Positions 1 through 7,293 are shown, numbered from the stretch's first letter. The stretch is DNA of 16,521 nucleotides from Opitutia bacterium UBA977 (GCA_002292345.1 DBBT01000009.1:37205-53725); one strand, 5' to 3'. Translations and numbers: made by a program. The notes: generated by a model from the letters alone, not told the origin.

Positions 1-75
1 CCTGAGCCTGTCGAAGTGGCGTCGTCCGATCATTCCAGCAATACGCGGTCCGCGCCGTGGTGAACCCTACCGTGG
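1..75. repeat. Probable fragment of a dispersed intergenic repeat
   Basis: The first 16 bases, CCTGAGCCTGTCGAAG, match from memory a short motif that recurs between genes in many bacteria (CTTCGACAGGCTCAGG in the other orientation). It is followed by a small palindrome (CGCGG-T-CCGCG, about 45-55) and by CCGTGG written twice around GTGAACCCTACC-like sequence. No convincing reading frame crosses it: plus-strand frames stop at 61-63 and 113-115. It lies outside the terminator of the neighbouring minus-strand gene, as expected of intergenic filler or a mobile repeat. The left edge of the window cuts it. That it is dispersed is inference; only one copy is visible here. Confidence 0.35.
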
Positions 76-95
76 CCAATTCTTATTCACCCACG

Positions 96-126
96 AAAAA
101 GCCCGAGGCGCTTAAAGCACTCGGGC
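96..126 (-). terminator. Rho-independent terminator of the EF-hand gene
   Basis: Read on the minus strand, GCCCGAG pairs perfectly with CTCGGGC (7 bp). The stem extends through TGC/GCG with one bulge around a TTTAA loop and is followed directly by TTTTT. It lies 35 bp past the stop codon of the EF-hand gene in the right orientation. Confidence 0.88.
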
Positions 127-160
127 TGCGTGAAGTATGATATAATTACCTGGAACTTTT

Positions 161-532
161 TTATGCGTCGTCTTTATCGCAATTGGAGCATTGGCGCTCG
201 CCCTTGCCGCCTTTTCCTTTACCGCCCTTGACACGTTTTTTGTGTGCGGCTTTGAGCTCGTCTTTGGTCAGTTGCCCGTCGTCGTCCGTATCGATCCTAT
301 CAAAGTGCTCGACGAGTCGTGTCGCGCCAGCGCTTTCGACTTCTTCGAGCGAGAGCTGCTCGTCGCCGTTCGAGTCAGTGTTGGCAAAGCGCTCGCCGCG
401 TTCTGCCTGGTTTGCTCGGCCTTGGCGTTGGCCATCTTGGTCGCTACCATCGACGGATCTTTTTGCGGCTTGAGCGAATGCAGGAATGAGGCAAGTCGCG
501 AGTACTGTGAGGATAATTCTATTTAATTTCAT
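161..532 (-). CDS. Secreted small EF-hand calcium-binding protein
   Basis: Encodes 123 residues from the ATG at 532. A longer in-frame start at 586 was rejected because the ATG at 532 begins directly with a signal peptide: KLNR, a hydrophobic stretch, then AFAQA with likely cleavage after residue 22. The mature protein holds two EF-hand loops: D53-S-N55-G-D57-E-Q-L-S61-x-x-E64, with Glu where Gly is usual at loop position 6, and the canonical D81-T-D83-D-D85-G-Q-L-T89-x-x-E92. A Gly/Lys-rich tail (about 102-111) and a CSNC motif (115-118) follow before an acidic end. LATC at 11-14 is not a good lipobox because Thr precedes Cys. It probably binds Ca2+ in the periplasm or outside the cell; its partner is unknown. 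It is separated from rph by a terminator-like hairpin and a palindrome, so it is probably transcribed alone. Confidence 0.85.
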   Translation of the reverse strand: MKLNRIILTVLATCLIPAFAQAAKRSVDGSDQDGQRQGRANQAERGERFANTDSNGDEQLSLEEVESAGATRLVEHFDRIDTDDDGQLTKDELKAAHKKRVKGGKGKGGKGERQCSNCDKDDA

Positions 533-594
533 AATGTATTTAAGTATTGGTTTCGCAGCGCTCGGTTGGCTGCTTAACACATACATCGTGGGTG

Positions 595-614
595 TCGCTG
601 AAAAGTTTCAGCGA
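595..614. promoter_or_regulatory. Perfect 8-bp inverted repeat upstream of the EF-hand gene
   Basis: TCGCTGAA and TTCAGCGA flank the four bases AAGT, making a 20-bp perfect palindrome centred about 70 bp before the EF-hand start codon. It is not followed by a T-tract on the minus strand, so it is a poor terminator. It could be an operator for a dimeric regulator or a hairpin in the leader. The function is inferred from position only. Confidence 0.4.
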
Positions 615-617
615 GTT

Positions 618-648
618 AAAAACTGTCGTCGCGCGCCTCGCCCGACGA
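618..648 (-). terminator. Probable terminator after rph
   Basis: On the minus strand TCGTCG pairs with CGACGA. After a G/G mismatch, GCG pairs with CGC around an AGG loop. CAG then TTTTT follows. It starts five bases past the rph stop codon. The three-base gap before the T-tract makes it a little weaker than a textbook terminator. Confidence 0.62.
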
Positions 649-652
649 TATG

Positions 653-1414
653 CTATCCCTCCAATCCTGCCACGATGGCGGCGTTTTGCAGTTCGTTTAT
701 TTCAGTAATGCCTTTGGCGGCAAGGTCGAGTAAGGCGTCCAGTTCCTTACGTGTAAAAGTGGCTTCTTCGCCGGAGCTTTGCACTTCGACGAATTTACCG
801 GTGCCAGTCATGACGATGTTGGCATCGACGGTGGCATTTTTGTCTTCGGGATAGTTGAGGTCGAGCACGGCAGTGTCTTGATACACGCCGACTGAGACCG
901 CGGCCACGGCTTCATTAAAGGGATTTTCCGCCAATTCACCTTTTGCGATGAGTTTTTGAATCGCAATTTGAGCGGCGACATAAGCACCGGTGATTGATGC
1001 GGTGCGAGTGCCACCGTCAGCTTGAAGTACATCGCAATCGATCCAGATTGTTTTACCGGTGAGTTTTTTGAGATCGAATACGGCGCGCAGCGAGCGTCCA
1101 ATGAGTCGTTGAATTTCGATGGTGCGACCGTCGGCCTTACCACTGCTGATGTCGCGTCGCTTACGATCGAGTGTGCTGTATGGAAGCATCGAATACTCAG
1201 CAGTCATCCAACCACCTTCGACCTTTTGAGCACGCATCCAACCGGGCACGCGGTTGTCGATTGATGCAGCACAGATTACGCGTGTATCGCCAAAGCTGAC
1301 GAGCACCGAGCCCAGCGCATGTGGGGCGATGCCGGTCTCAAATGTAATCGTGCGGAGTTCGTCGATTGCACGGTTATCAGGGCGGGCGAAAGGTGTGTTT
1401 GTTTCGTTGGACAT
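653..1414 (-). CDS. rph: Ribonuclease PH
   Basis: Encodes 253 residues, slightly longer than the usual 238-245. RNase PH is a phosphate-dependent 3'-to-5' exoribonuclease that trims tRNA 3' ends and acts as a ring-shaped hexamer in the cytoplasm. The family signatures are present in order: RPDNRAIDELR (11-21), EIQRLIGRSLR (100-110), DVLQADGGTRTASITG (128-143), whose R137 is the expected phosphate-binding Arg, and the DLNYPEDKNATVDANIVMTG block (185-204). The C-terminal EVQSSGEEATFTRKEL segment matches the usual EVQGTAEGATFSR region. The ATG at 1414 precedes the conserved start region closely and is the natural start. No Shine-Dalgarno sequence precedes it; a pyrimidine-rich tract and a hexamer array lie upstream. 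It follows the AI-2E permease gene with a 133-bp gap. Confidence 0.96.
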   Translation of the reverse strand: MSNETNTPFARPDNRAIDELRTITFETGIAPHALGSVLVSFGDTRVICAASIDNRVPGWMRAQKVEGGWMTAEYSMLPYSTLDRKRRDISSGKADGRTIEIQRLIGRSLRAVFDLKKLTGKTIWIDCDVLQADGGTRTASITGAYVAAQIAIQKLIAKGELAENPFNEAVAAVSVGVYQDTAVLDLNYPEDKNATVDANIVMTGTGKFVEVQSSGEEATFTRKELDALLDLAAKGITEINELQNAAIVAGLEG

Positions 1415-1420
1415 TTTAAA

Positions 1421-1535
1421 TTAGAGAGCTGAGAGGGTAGAAAGTGAAAGTGAGGGAGTCTCTTAATCCTACTCGTAATCGTACTCTTAATCAGTCGTCC
1501 CGTGTGAGGAGATTAGGATTAAGATTGAGATTAAG
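1421..1535. repeat. Degenerate short-period array with inverted hexamer arms
   Basis: From 1461 to about 1492 the plus strand is a run of six-base units of consensus TCNTAM (for example TCTTAA, TCCTAC, TCGTAA). From about 1510 to 1533 the complementary type appears as units such as TTAGGA and TTAAGA. The two arms are inverted relative to each other and can pair imperfectly around an 18-base middle; the outer TCTTAATC/GATTAAGA is perfect. From 1421 to 1458 a purine-rich tract made of GAGAG, GAAAGTG and GAGGGAG-like words adjoins the rph start. It contains no reading frame. It separates the AI-2E gene from rph; on the minus strand no T-tract follows the hairpin. Confidence 0.7.
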
Positions 1536-1547
1536 AATTTTTAGTCT

Positions 1548-2729
1548 TTAGGCGTCTGCTTGTTTTGAAATGAGGGCTGGTAAATAGCGTTCACGGGCCA
1601 AGCGCCAGAAGATTAAGAAAAATGCGGTGAGTGGGATCGCTAGTACCATACCCATGATGCCGCCGAGTGCGACGCCCCAGAAGAAAATGGAAAAGATGAT
1701 GAGCATTGGCCCCATTCCAGTTTTATCACCCATGATACGCGGGGTGAATACATAGTCGGTGAGTAGTTGCCCGATGATGAAGACGACCGCGCAGAGGCCG
1801 ACCAAACTGGTTCCGCCATCGTCCTGGAAGTAGGCGAGTGGTAGCACGGTAAGTATGCCGAGCATGGTTCCGAGGTAGGGAATGATGTTGAGTAGGCCAA
1901 GCACGAGTCCCAAGACGATGCCGAACTTGAGGCCGACTAGGGCAAAGCCAGCCGCCAGCACGACGCCTAGGAGCAGACCGATAATGATTTGCCCACGAAA
2001 AAATGCGATGAGGATCTCGCTGAACTGACGGCAGAGAAAGACGATGTCATGTCGACGCTCATCAGGCAAGAAGCTGAGCTGCTTTTGCAGATCGTTCCAC
2101 ACGTTGCGGTTACCATTAAGAATGAAGAATAGGTAAATGGGGATAATCGCGTAGGCCGCAATTTTGGCAAACATGCTGCCGATGAAGCCGCTGACTGAAC
2201 CGCCAATCGTGCTGATTTTTTCTGGGAGATCCTGGAGTGCACTGGTGATGGTTTCAGAGTGTGTGGCGACGATATTCTGCACGTATGCCTGGGGTGTTTG
2301 GCCAAGCTTGGCGTGTAGCCATTGCCATGCGGCCGGTGTCTTTTCTTGCAAGAATAGATAGAAATTGTCGCGTATGTTAGGTACTGCTTCGATGAACTCG
2401 GCTACTTGGCGAAATAAAATTGGTAGCAGCAGCATGGTGATGGTCGCGATGGTGAGCAGCACAAGCAAGTAGAGCAGAATAATACCTTGGGTTTTGGAGA
2501 GCCGAGTATGTTTCTCGCACAGGGTAATGATGGGGCGCAGCAGTGTGGCTAGGATCGCGGCGATCGCGAGTGGTAGTAGCACATCTTTGAATGTGTGGAT
2601 AAACATCTGCAGCACAACGAACAGCGAACAGGCCGTGGCGACCAGTAGTATCAGAGCCAGAGCGGTCGCTCCGGCAGCGATGATTCGTTTTTGTGAGGGA
2701 GACAGATGGGGCGAGTTGGTGTCAGACAT
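1548..2729 (-). CDS. AI-2E family transporter (YdiK/PerM-like permease)
   Basis: Encodes 393 residues, an inner-membrane protein with about eight hydrophobic segments. The N-terminal pair of helices lies around 15-60, a helix near 80-110, a long mostly soluble stretch at about 110-180 predicted outside the membrane core, and the C-terminal helices follow. The C-terminal half carries the family's [23 protein letters not shown] segment (about 285-303) and [24 protein letters not shown] region. Members are called AI-2 exporters, but substrates differ widely: some export AI-2 and some are Na+/H+ antiporters. No substrate can be assigned here. The start ATG at 2729 is well placed before a charged N-terminus. 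It lies between chrA (72 bp upstream) and rph, all on the minus strand. Confidence 0.9.
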   Translation of the reverse strand: MSDTNSPHLSPSQKRIIAAGATALALILLVATACSLFVVLQMFIHTFKDVLLPLAIAAILATLLRPIITLCEKHTRLSKTQGIILLYLLVLLTIATITMLLLPILFRQVAEFIEAVPNIRDNFYLFLQEKTPAAWQWLHAKLGQTPQAYVQNIVATHSETITSALQDLPEKISTIGGSVSGFIGSMFAKIAAYAIIPIYLFFILNGNRNVWNDLQKQLSFLPDERRHDIVFLCRQFSEILIAFFRGQIIIGLLLGVVLAAGFALVGLKFGIVLGLVLGLLNIIPYLGTMLGILTVLPLAYFQDDGGTSLVGLCAVVFIIGQLLTDYVFTPRIMGDKTGMGPMLIIFSIFFWGVALGGIMGMVLAIPLTAFFLIFWRLARERYLPALISKQADA

Positions 2730-2801
2730 AGCGTTGTGTGTGTGGGGTAATGTGTAACGGAGTACCTTTTGAAAGTCGAGTATGCGAGTGATGGCTGTTA
2801 A

Positions 2802-3986
2802 CTAAGGGATTAGATAGCCGCAAGCAGCGCAACTAAGTACGACCAGCCACGCGGGGATTTTAAATCGACTCAGCGCGATAAAGGCGCCGACAGCCAGCAC
2901 AACATCGGTCCAGCGTTGCACGCCGTGCGCCCAGACCGGATTTATTAAAGCGGCGAGGAGAAGACCGACGACAGCAGCATTCGCACCAATCAGGCCAGCT
3001 TGTGCCCAGGCTTTGTTTCGAAAGGTATTCCACAGTGGGAGTAGGCCAATCAGTAGCAACATCCCAGGTAGAAAGATCGCGAGAAGTGCGACTGCGCCAC
3101 CGATCCAGTGTGGCGAGGTGGCTTGACTGGCGGTGCCGAGAAAGGCCGAGAGAGTAAATAGCGGTCCAGGCAGTGCTTGTGCCGCGCTATAGCCAGCTAG
3201 GAAGTTGCTTTCCGAAACGAGGCCGCTAGGCACTACGCTATCATGTAACAAAGGCAGCACAACGTGACCGCCGCCAAAGACCATCGCACCCGCTCGGTAA
3301 TTCATCCCATAAATCGCGCTATTTGTATTTGGCGACACTAGGAGTGAGGCGGCTAGTAGCACGCAAAAGCTCGTGAGTGCAATGTACATCGTGCGCTTAC
3401 TGACAAGTTGTTGTGCGCCGTGTAGCTCCGGCTTGTCTTGGCTAATGTTGCGGAATAGGGCATTGCCGATTGCGACGCCCAGTAAGATGACGCCGATTTG
3501 TATCCATGCGCCCGTGATCGACAGGGCGAGTGCCGCACCGCCAACTGCGATCGCAATTCGGGGCCAGTCGGGGCACAGCTTTTTGCCTAAATCCAGCACT
3601 GCTTTAGCGACCACGGCTACGGCTGCGATCAGGAGTCCGTGAATCAATGGAACGGTCGCATCACCGCTTACAGCAAGCCCATAAGCGCAGGTGATCATAA
3701 TTAGCGCCGACGGCAGCGAGAAGCCCAGCCACGCGGCACATGCACCGCGTAGCCCGCCGCGCTGCCATGCGATAGCAAAGCCCAACTGACTGCTCGATGG
3801 GCCAGGTACAAATTGACACAGCGCTAGCAGCTCTGCGAAGTGCGGCTCGTTTAGCCATTTACGGCAACTGACGAACTCTTCCTTGAAGTAGCCGAGGTGA
3901 GCCACCGGTCCCCCGAACGAGAGACAACCGAGTCGGAGATAAATCAGAAAGATCTTCAGAGCAGAGAGTGGCTGTTGCGTCGACAT
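2802..3986 (-). CDS. chrA: Chromate transporter family protein (two-domain ChrA)
   Basis: Encodes 394 residues from the ATG at 3986. The open frame continues upstream to 4115, but that stretch overlaps the divergent queF start and has no family similarity, so the shorter form was chosen. It has two homologous CHR halves. The first shows SFGGPVAH (23-30) and FVPGPSSSQ (59-67); the second shows FGGGHVVLPLL (237-247) and ALPGPLFTLSAF (271-282). This is the long-chain, duplicated ChrA architecture, with about ten to twelve membrane helices. Characterised members expel chromate using the proton gradient, but many homologues have untested substrates. No ChrB or other chromate-resistance gene is beside it, so chromate export is only a family-based call. 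It is divergent from queF across 88 bp. Confidence 0.88.
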   Translation of the reverse strand: MSTQQPLSALKIFLIYLRLGCLSFGGPVAHLGYFKEEFVSCRKWLNEPHFAELLALCQFVPGPSSSQLGFAIAWQRGGLRGACAAWLGFSLPSALIMITCAYGLAVSGDATVPLIHGLLIAAVAVVAKAVLDLGKKLCPDWPRIAIAVGGAALALSITGAWIQIGVILLGVAIGNALFRNISQDKPELHGAQQLVSKRTMYIALTSFCVLLAASLLVSPNTNSAIYGMNYRAGAMVFGGGHVVLPLLHDSVVPSGLVSESNFLAGYSAAQALPGPLFTLSAFLGTASQATSPHWIGGAVALLAIFLPGMLLLIGLLPLWNTFRNKAWAQAGLIGANAAVVGLLLAALINPVWAHGVQRWTDVVLAVGAFIALSRFKIPAWLVVLSCAACGYLIP

Positions 3987-4074
3987 AGACTGAATTAGGA
4001 CCGATCGGATGCTTTTTTCAAGAATTGAAGAGTTGGGTTGAACTTTTGCAGACAACAGGCACTGTCCTGCGATC

Positions 4075-4449
4075 ATGGACATCGAGACTTTCCCAAATCC
4101 AAACCAAGAGCGCAACTACACGATCCAGCACATCCAAGAGGAGTTTACTTCCACCTGCCCGATGACTGGACATCCAGATTACGCTACAGTGGTTTTTAGC
4201 TATGCGCCAGACGAGCTCTGCATCGAGCTGAAGGCGATGAAACTCTACCTGCATGATTATCGTAACAAGGGAATCTTCTTTGAGGCTGCGACCAATAAAA
4301 TATTTGAGGATCTGTTTGCAGTGACTAAGCCACGCTGGGCACGACTAGAAACGATTTGGCGTGGGCGCGGCGGCATTCGCTCTAACTTGATCGTTGAGGC
4401 ACAGCAAGACGGCTACGACGGTCCAAAGACCGTGCCATTTGCAAGCTAG
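4075..4449 (+). CDS. queF: NADPH-dependent 7-cyano-7-deazaguanine reductase
   Basis: Encodes 124 residues of the short, single-domain (YkvM-type) QueF class. The enzyme reduces preQ0 to preQ1, the precursor of queuosine in tRNA, in the cytoplasm using NADPH. The FTSTCPMTGHPD motif (24-35) supplies the thioimide-forming Cys28 and acid Asp35. ELKAMKLYLHDYRNKGIFFE (51-70) is the QueF signature, with Glu70 as the expected substrate ligand. RGRGGIRSNLIVEA (96-109) matches the conserved RGGI segment. The residue before Glu70 is Phe69, where Bacillus subtilis QueF has a His. The start ATG at 4075 is supported by the family length. It stands alone on the plus strand; no other queuosine gene is nearby and no preQ1 riboswitch is visible upstream. 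Confidence 0.93.
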   Translation: MDIETFPNPNQERNYTIQHIQEEFTSTCPMTGHPDYATVVFSYAPDELCIELKAMKLYLHDYRNKGIFFEAATNKIFEDLFAVTKPRWARLETIWRGRGGIRSNLIVEAQQDGYDGPKTVPFAS

Positions 4450-4459
4450 GCAAGAATGG

Positions 4460-4482
4460 CTGGCAGGACGAAAGTCTGCCGG
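4460..4482. other. Hairpin with GAAA loop between convergent queF and ridA
   Basis: GGCAG pairs with CTGCC, then after one bulged G, AC pairs with GT around a GAAA (GNRA-type) loop; two outer pairs extend it (one is G.T). It begins 10 bp past the queF stop codon. No T-tract follows on either strand, so it is at best a weak terminator or an RNA 3' end stabiliser. Confidence 0.4.
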
Positions 4483-4514
4483 AGATGGCGCTGCAATGCC
4501 TGTCTTACGCCGAA

Positions 4515-4973
4515 TTAAGCGACTTCAAAAATCGCTTGAATTTCGACGGTGGTGTCGAGCGGTAGCCCTGTCACAGCAACTGCAGCTCGTGTGTGGCGAC
4601 CGCGTTCGCCGAGGATTTCGACCATGGTGTCGGATGCGCCGTTGATCACTGCTGGGCTATCGGCGAAGCCGGGCACGCCGTTGACGAAGCCGTTAAGCTG
4701 CACAACGCGAGAGACTTTATCGAGATCGCCAAGGTGACCTTTGGCGACTGCAAGAAGATTGAGCGCACAGATGCGAGCGGCTGCTTGGCCGTAGGCGATG
4801 TCGCGTGTTTCACCAATTTTTCCGGTGTGGGTCATCTCTCCGTTGACCAGGCAAATAGCTCCAGAAATGTAAAGTAGGCTGCCGACTTGCATGCAAGCGA
4901 CGTAGTTGCCAGCAGGTGCAGGTGCGATAGGAAGTTCGATGCCGAGTTCGGCGAGGCGTTGGTCAGTAGTCAT
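4515..4973 (-). CDS. RidA/YjgF family protein (YjgF-like subgroup 1)
   Basis: Encodes 152 residues, longer than canonical RidA (about 128). Its N-terminus, LAELGIELPIAPAPAGNYV (8-25 region), is typical of the longer YjgF-like group. Canonical RidA hydrolyses reactive enamine/imine intermediates of amino acid metabolism as a trimer in the cytoplasm. The core shows LLYISGAI (33-40), the middle helix region DIAYGQAAARICALNLLA (58-75), and the C-terminal RHTRAAVAV segment with Arg129 at the position of the catalytic Arg, followed by VEIQAIFEV with Glu144. These residues suggest imine-deaminase chemistry is possible, although several YjgF subgroups lack proven activity. It follows the symporter gene by 71 bp on the same strand and ends convergently with queF. 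Confidence 0.88.
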   Translation of the reverse strand: MTTDQRLAELGIELPIAPAPAGNYVACMQVGSLLYISGAICLVNGEMTHTGKIGETRDIAYGQAAARICALNLLAVAKGHLGDLDKVSRVVQLNGFVNGVPGFADSPAVINGASDTMVEILGERGRHTRAAVAVTGLPLDTTVEIQAIFEVA

Positions 4974-5044
4974 GTAAGTATGGCTGGTTGTCAGGTCTTG
5001 GTTGGCGAACGAAGAAAAGAGTTAAATACTTTAAGCAATATCTT

Positions 5045-6352
5045 TTAATTTTCAATCGGATACGATTGCTCGCCCTCACTACGAGCAATCGCGACAGCGC
5101 CGACGGTATCGCTAAAGACATTTACTGAAGTGCGGCACATATCCAGAATGCGGTCGGTCACCCAGACCACGCCGATGGCTTCGACGGGTAGCCCGACTGC
5201 GGGTAGAATAACGGCAATGGCTACCAGACTGGCGGCTGGAATCCCGGCGACACCAATACTAGTGGTGAGGGCTAGAAAGACGACGAGCAGCTGATCGCCG
5301 ATGCCGAGTGCGACTTGGCCGGTGGATGCGTAGAGTTGTGCGATAAAGAGCACGACCACGCATTCGTAGAGTGCGGTGCCGTCCATATTCACCGTCGCAC
5401 CGAGTGGCAGGGTAAAGGAGCTGGTCTTCTTCGAAACCTTGGCACGCGTTTCGACGGTTTCAATGGTCAGCGGTAGAGTGGCAGACGAACTGGCAGTGGA
5501 AAACGCAGTGAGCAGCACTGGTGCCATCTCTTTGTAGTGCGTGATCGGGTTGACCTTGCCGATAAACTTGAGCACTAGGGCGAGGTTGATGAAAAAATGA
5601 ATCGCCAGAGCTAAAACTACTGTGACGAAGAACCAGAAAATCGCGCCGATGAGGTCACCGATGGGCGCGTTGAACAGCACTGGGGTAACTAGGCCGAATA
5701 CGCCGAACGGCGCGAAACGAATGATGAAGTCGGTCAGCTTGAGCATCACTTCCTGGGCGCTCTCCCAGAATTTTTGCTGCGTCTCGCGTTGTGTCTCGGG
5801 CAGCTTGCCGATGAATGCGCCGAACAGTAGGGAGAAGGTGATGACGCCAAGCAGTTGGCCATTGTTGGTCGCCGCATCAACGATGTTGGATGGGAACATG
5901 CGCAGAAAGATATCAAACAGGTCGCTGCTGCTACGGCCTTCGACTTTGCTCATTAATCCTTCGTTGAGGGCAGTTTCGCTGCCGCGACCAAGCATAGCGG
6001 TGGCAGTCTCGGCATCAATATTACCGGGGCCGATGAGATTCACCATGACGACGCCGACGATGACTGCAGCGGCTCCACTGCAGGTGTAATAAAGGAAGGT
6101 TTTAAACCCCATACGGCCGACACCTTTTTCAGCGCCAAGATGCATGACTCCGCTGATGATGGACGCGACGATCAATGGCACGATGACCATCTTCAATGCG
6201 TTCATGAAGAGCGTGCCGATGAATTGACAAAAGACTTCGACGTTACTGCTAAACCCTCCGTCAATGTTGGGCATGAGGACACATGCAAACAGTGTGGCAA
6301 GTGCAAGTGCGAGTAGTATCTGCCAGTGCAGTTTCCAGTGGATGGGGTTCAT
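5045..6352 (-). CDS. Dicarboxylate/amino acid:cation symporter (DAACS, GltP/DctA family)
   Basis: Encodes 435 residues. This inner-membrane secondary transporter couples uptake of acidic amino acids or C4-dicarboxylates to Na+ or H+. The transport-domain motifs are all present: the serine-rich hairpin tip SSSATLPLT (288-296), GATVNMDGTALYE in helix 7 (318-330), the second hairpin tip GVAGIPAASLV (367-377), and DRILDMCRTSVNVFSD in helix 8 (400-415). Arg407 and Asn411 align with the GltPh residues that hold the substrate side-chain carboxylate and amide, so an acidic substrate is expected; glutamate/aspartate cannot be told from succinate/fumarate by eye. It starts 18 bp after rsmA and is probably cotranscribed. 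An uptake role feeding the nearby succinate dehydrogenase is possible but unproven. Confidence 0.94.
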   Translation of the reverse strand: MNPIHWKLHWQILLALALATLFACVLMPNIDGGFSSNVEVFCQFIGTLFMNALKMVIVPLIVASIISGVMHLGAEKGVGRMGFKTFLYYTCSGAAAVIVGVVMVNLIGPGNIDAETATAMLGRGSETALNEGLMSKVEGRSSSDLFDIFLRMFPSNIVDAATNNGQLLGVITFSLLFGAFIGKLPETQRETQQKFWESAQEVMLKLTDFIIRFAPFGVFGLVTPVLFNAPIGDLIGAIFWFFVTVVLALAIHFFINLALVLKFIGKVNPITHYKEMAPVLLTAFSTASSSATLPLTIETVETRAKVSKKTSSFTLPLGATVNMDGTALYECVVVLFIAQLYASTGQVALGIGDQLLVVFLALTTSIGVAGIPAASLVAIAVILPAVGLPVEAIGVVWVTDRILDMCRTSVNVFSDTVGAVAIARSEGEQSYPIEN

Positions 6353-6370
6353 TATGCTGAGGGGTTGAGG

Positions 6371-7204
6371 TTATAAAAGTCGGCGGGCAAGTGTTTGCCA
6401 GTATTCGATGGCGAGTTCTTCAGGCCGAACGGTCGCTTTGACTCCGTCTGCGACAATGGAATCGAACCACTCACGTGCTTCGGGTAGTGGATCGCGTTTA
6501 CAGAGTGCACCCAGTTGTTTGCGGCGTTGGGTAAAGATACGACGGATGCATTCGCGTGCGACTTTCGAAAAATGTACCGCGTCCTCGCGTAGATCCAAAC
6601 GCAGTAGCGCGGAATCGACTTTTGGTGCGGGGTGGAAACATTGTGCGGAAACGAGGTGCTTGCTATGTGCGGTATAGACTGACTGTAAAAAAATTGAAAT
6701 GGCTCCGAACGCTTTGCTACCGTGCTTGGCGATATAGCGGTCGGCGGCTTCTTTTTGTAGCATCAGCACCATGCGCTGTGGGAGAGGTCCTGAGATGACG
6801 GCTTCCATCCACGGAGTGGAGACTGCATAAGGGAGGTTAGCGATAATTTTAAAGCCAGCTTTGGCTTGATCAATGGGCAGTTCGGCTCGCGGATAATCGA
6901 GGCAGTCACCTTCGATTAAATGTAAGTTCGGTTGCTCTGGTAGCACGTTCGCGCGGATGTGCTCGGCGAGAGTACTGTCACGCTCCACTGCCCAGACAGT
7001 CGCTCCTGTCCTCAGTATGGCTCGCGTGAGGGTACCGAGCCCCGGGCCGATTTCGACGATATGACTACTGTTATCGATATCTGCCATCTCGACCGACTTG
7101 CGGACGATGTTACCATCAACGAGGAAGTTTTGTCCCAATTTTTTGTTTGGAAAATGCGCGAGCTCATCAAGCAGCGCGCGAGTTTGTTTTGGGCTGAGTG
7201 GCAT
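6371..7204 (-). CDS. rsmA: 16S rRNA (adenine1518-N6/adenine1519-N6)-dimethyltransferase
   Basis: Encodes 277 residues from the ATG at 7204; a TTG four codons upstream was not preferred. The enzyme dimethylates two adjacent adenines in the 3' terminal hairpin of 16S rRNA using S-adenosylmethionine, late in small-subunit assembly. The family signatures are GQNFL (24-28), the SAM-binding VEIGPGLGTLT (50-60), the acidic GD at 99-100, the catalytic motif NLPY (123-126), FHPAPKVDSALLRL (190-203) and FTQRRKQL (224-231). The length is normal. The gene lies 86 bp after trpC and 18 bp before the symporter gene on the same strand. The trpC-rsmA gap contains a T-rich degenerate array and a hairpin. Confidence 0.96.
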   Translation of the reverse strand: MPLSPKQTRALLDELAHFPNKKLGQNFLVDGNIVRKSVEMADIDNSSHIVEIGPGLGTLTRAILRTGATVWAVERDSTLAEHIRANVLPEQPNLHLIEGDCLDYPRAELPIDQAKAGFKIIANLPYAVSTPWMEAVISGPLPQRMVLMLQKEAADRYIAKHGSKAFGAISIFLQSVYTAHSKHLVSAQCFHPAPKVDSALLRLDLREDAVHFSKVARECIRRIFTQRRKQLGALCKRDPLPEAREWFDSIVADGVKATVRPEELAIEYWQTLARRLL

Positions 7205-7239
7205 TTTTAGGAACAAAAAAATGGAAAGGTATAAAAAGA

Positions 7240-7293
7240 AGGGAAGTAGTTTTTTACTTTCTTACATTCATACTTTTTACTTTTGTACTTTTA
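7240..7293. repeat. Degenerate octamer array and hairpin between trpC and rsmA
   Basis: From 7255 to 7293 the plus strand is five consecutive units of consensus TACTTTTN (seven or eight bases each; one, TACATTCA, is more diverged). The last unit includes the trpC stop codon. Just before it, GGGAAGTA (7241-7248) can pair with TACTTTCT (7255-7262) around a six-base loop, with two G.T pairs and one more A-T pair outside. Upstream sequence to 7222 is A/G-rich and of the complementary type. No reading frame is present. Confidence 0.6.

Noticed and set aside
4021..4074. PreQ1 riboswitch upstream of queF
   Set aside because: The short CAGG/CCTG pairing before the start does not have the A-rich tail and loop pattern of the known preQ1 classes, and there is little room for one.
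3987..4115. 43-residue N-terminal extension of ChrA
   Set aside because: It would overlap the divergent queF start and lacks family similarity; the ATG at 3986 directly precedes the conserved ChrA N-terminus.
7205..7216. TTG start four codons upstream of rsmA
   Set aside because: An ATG at 7204 gives a normal RsmA N-terminus and length; nothing supports the TTG.
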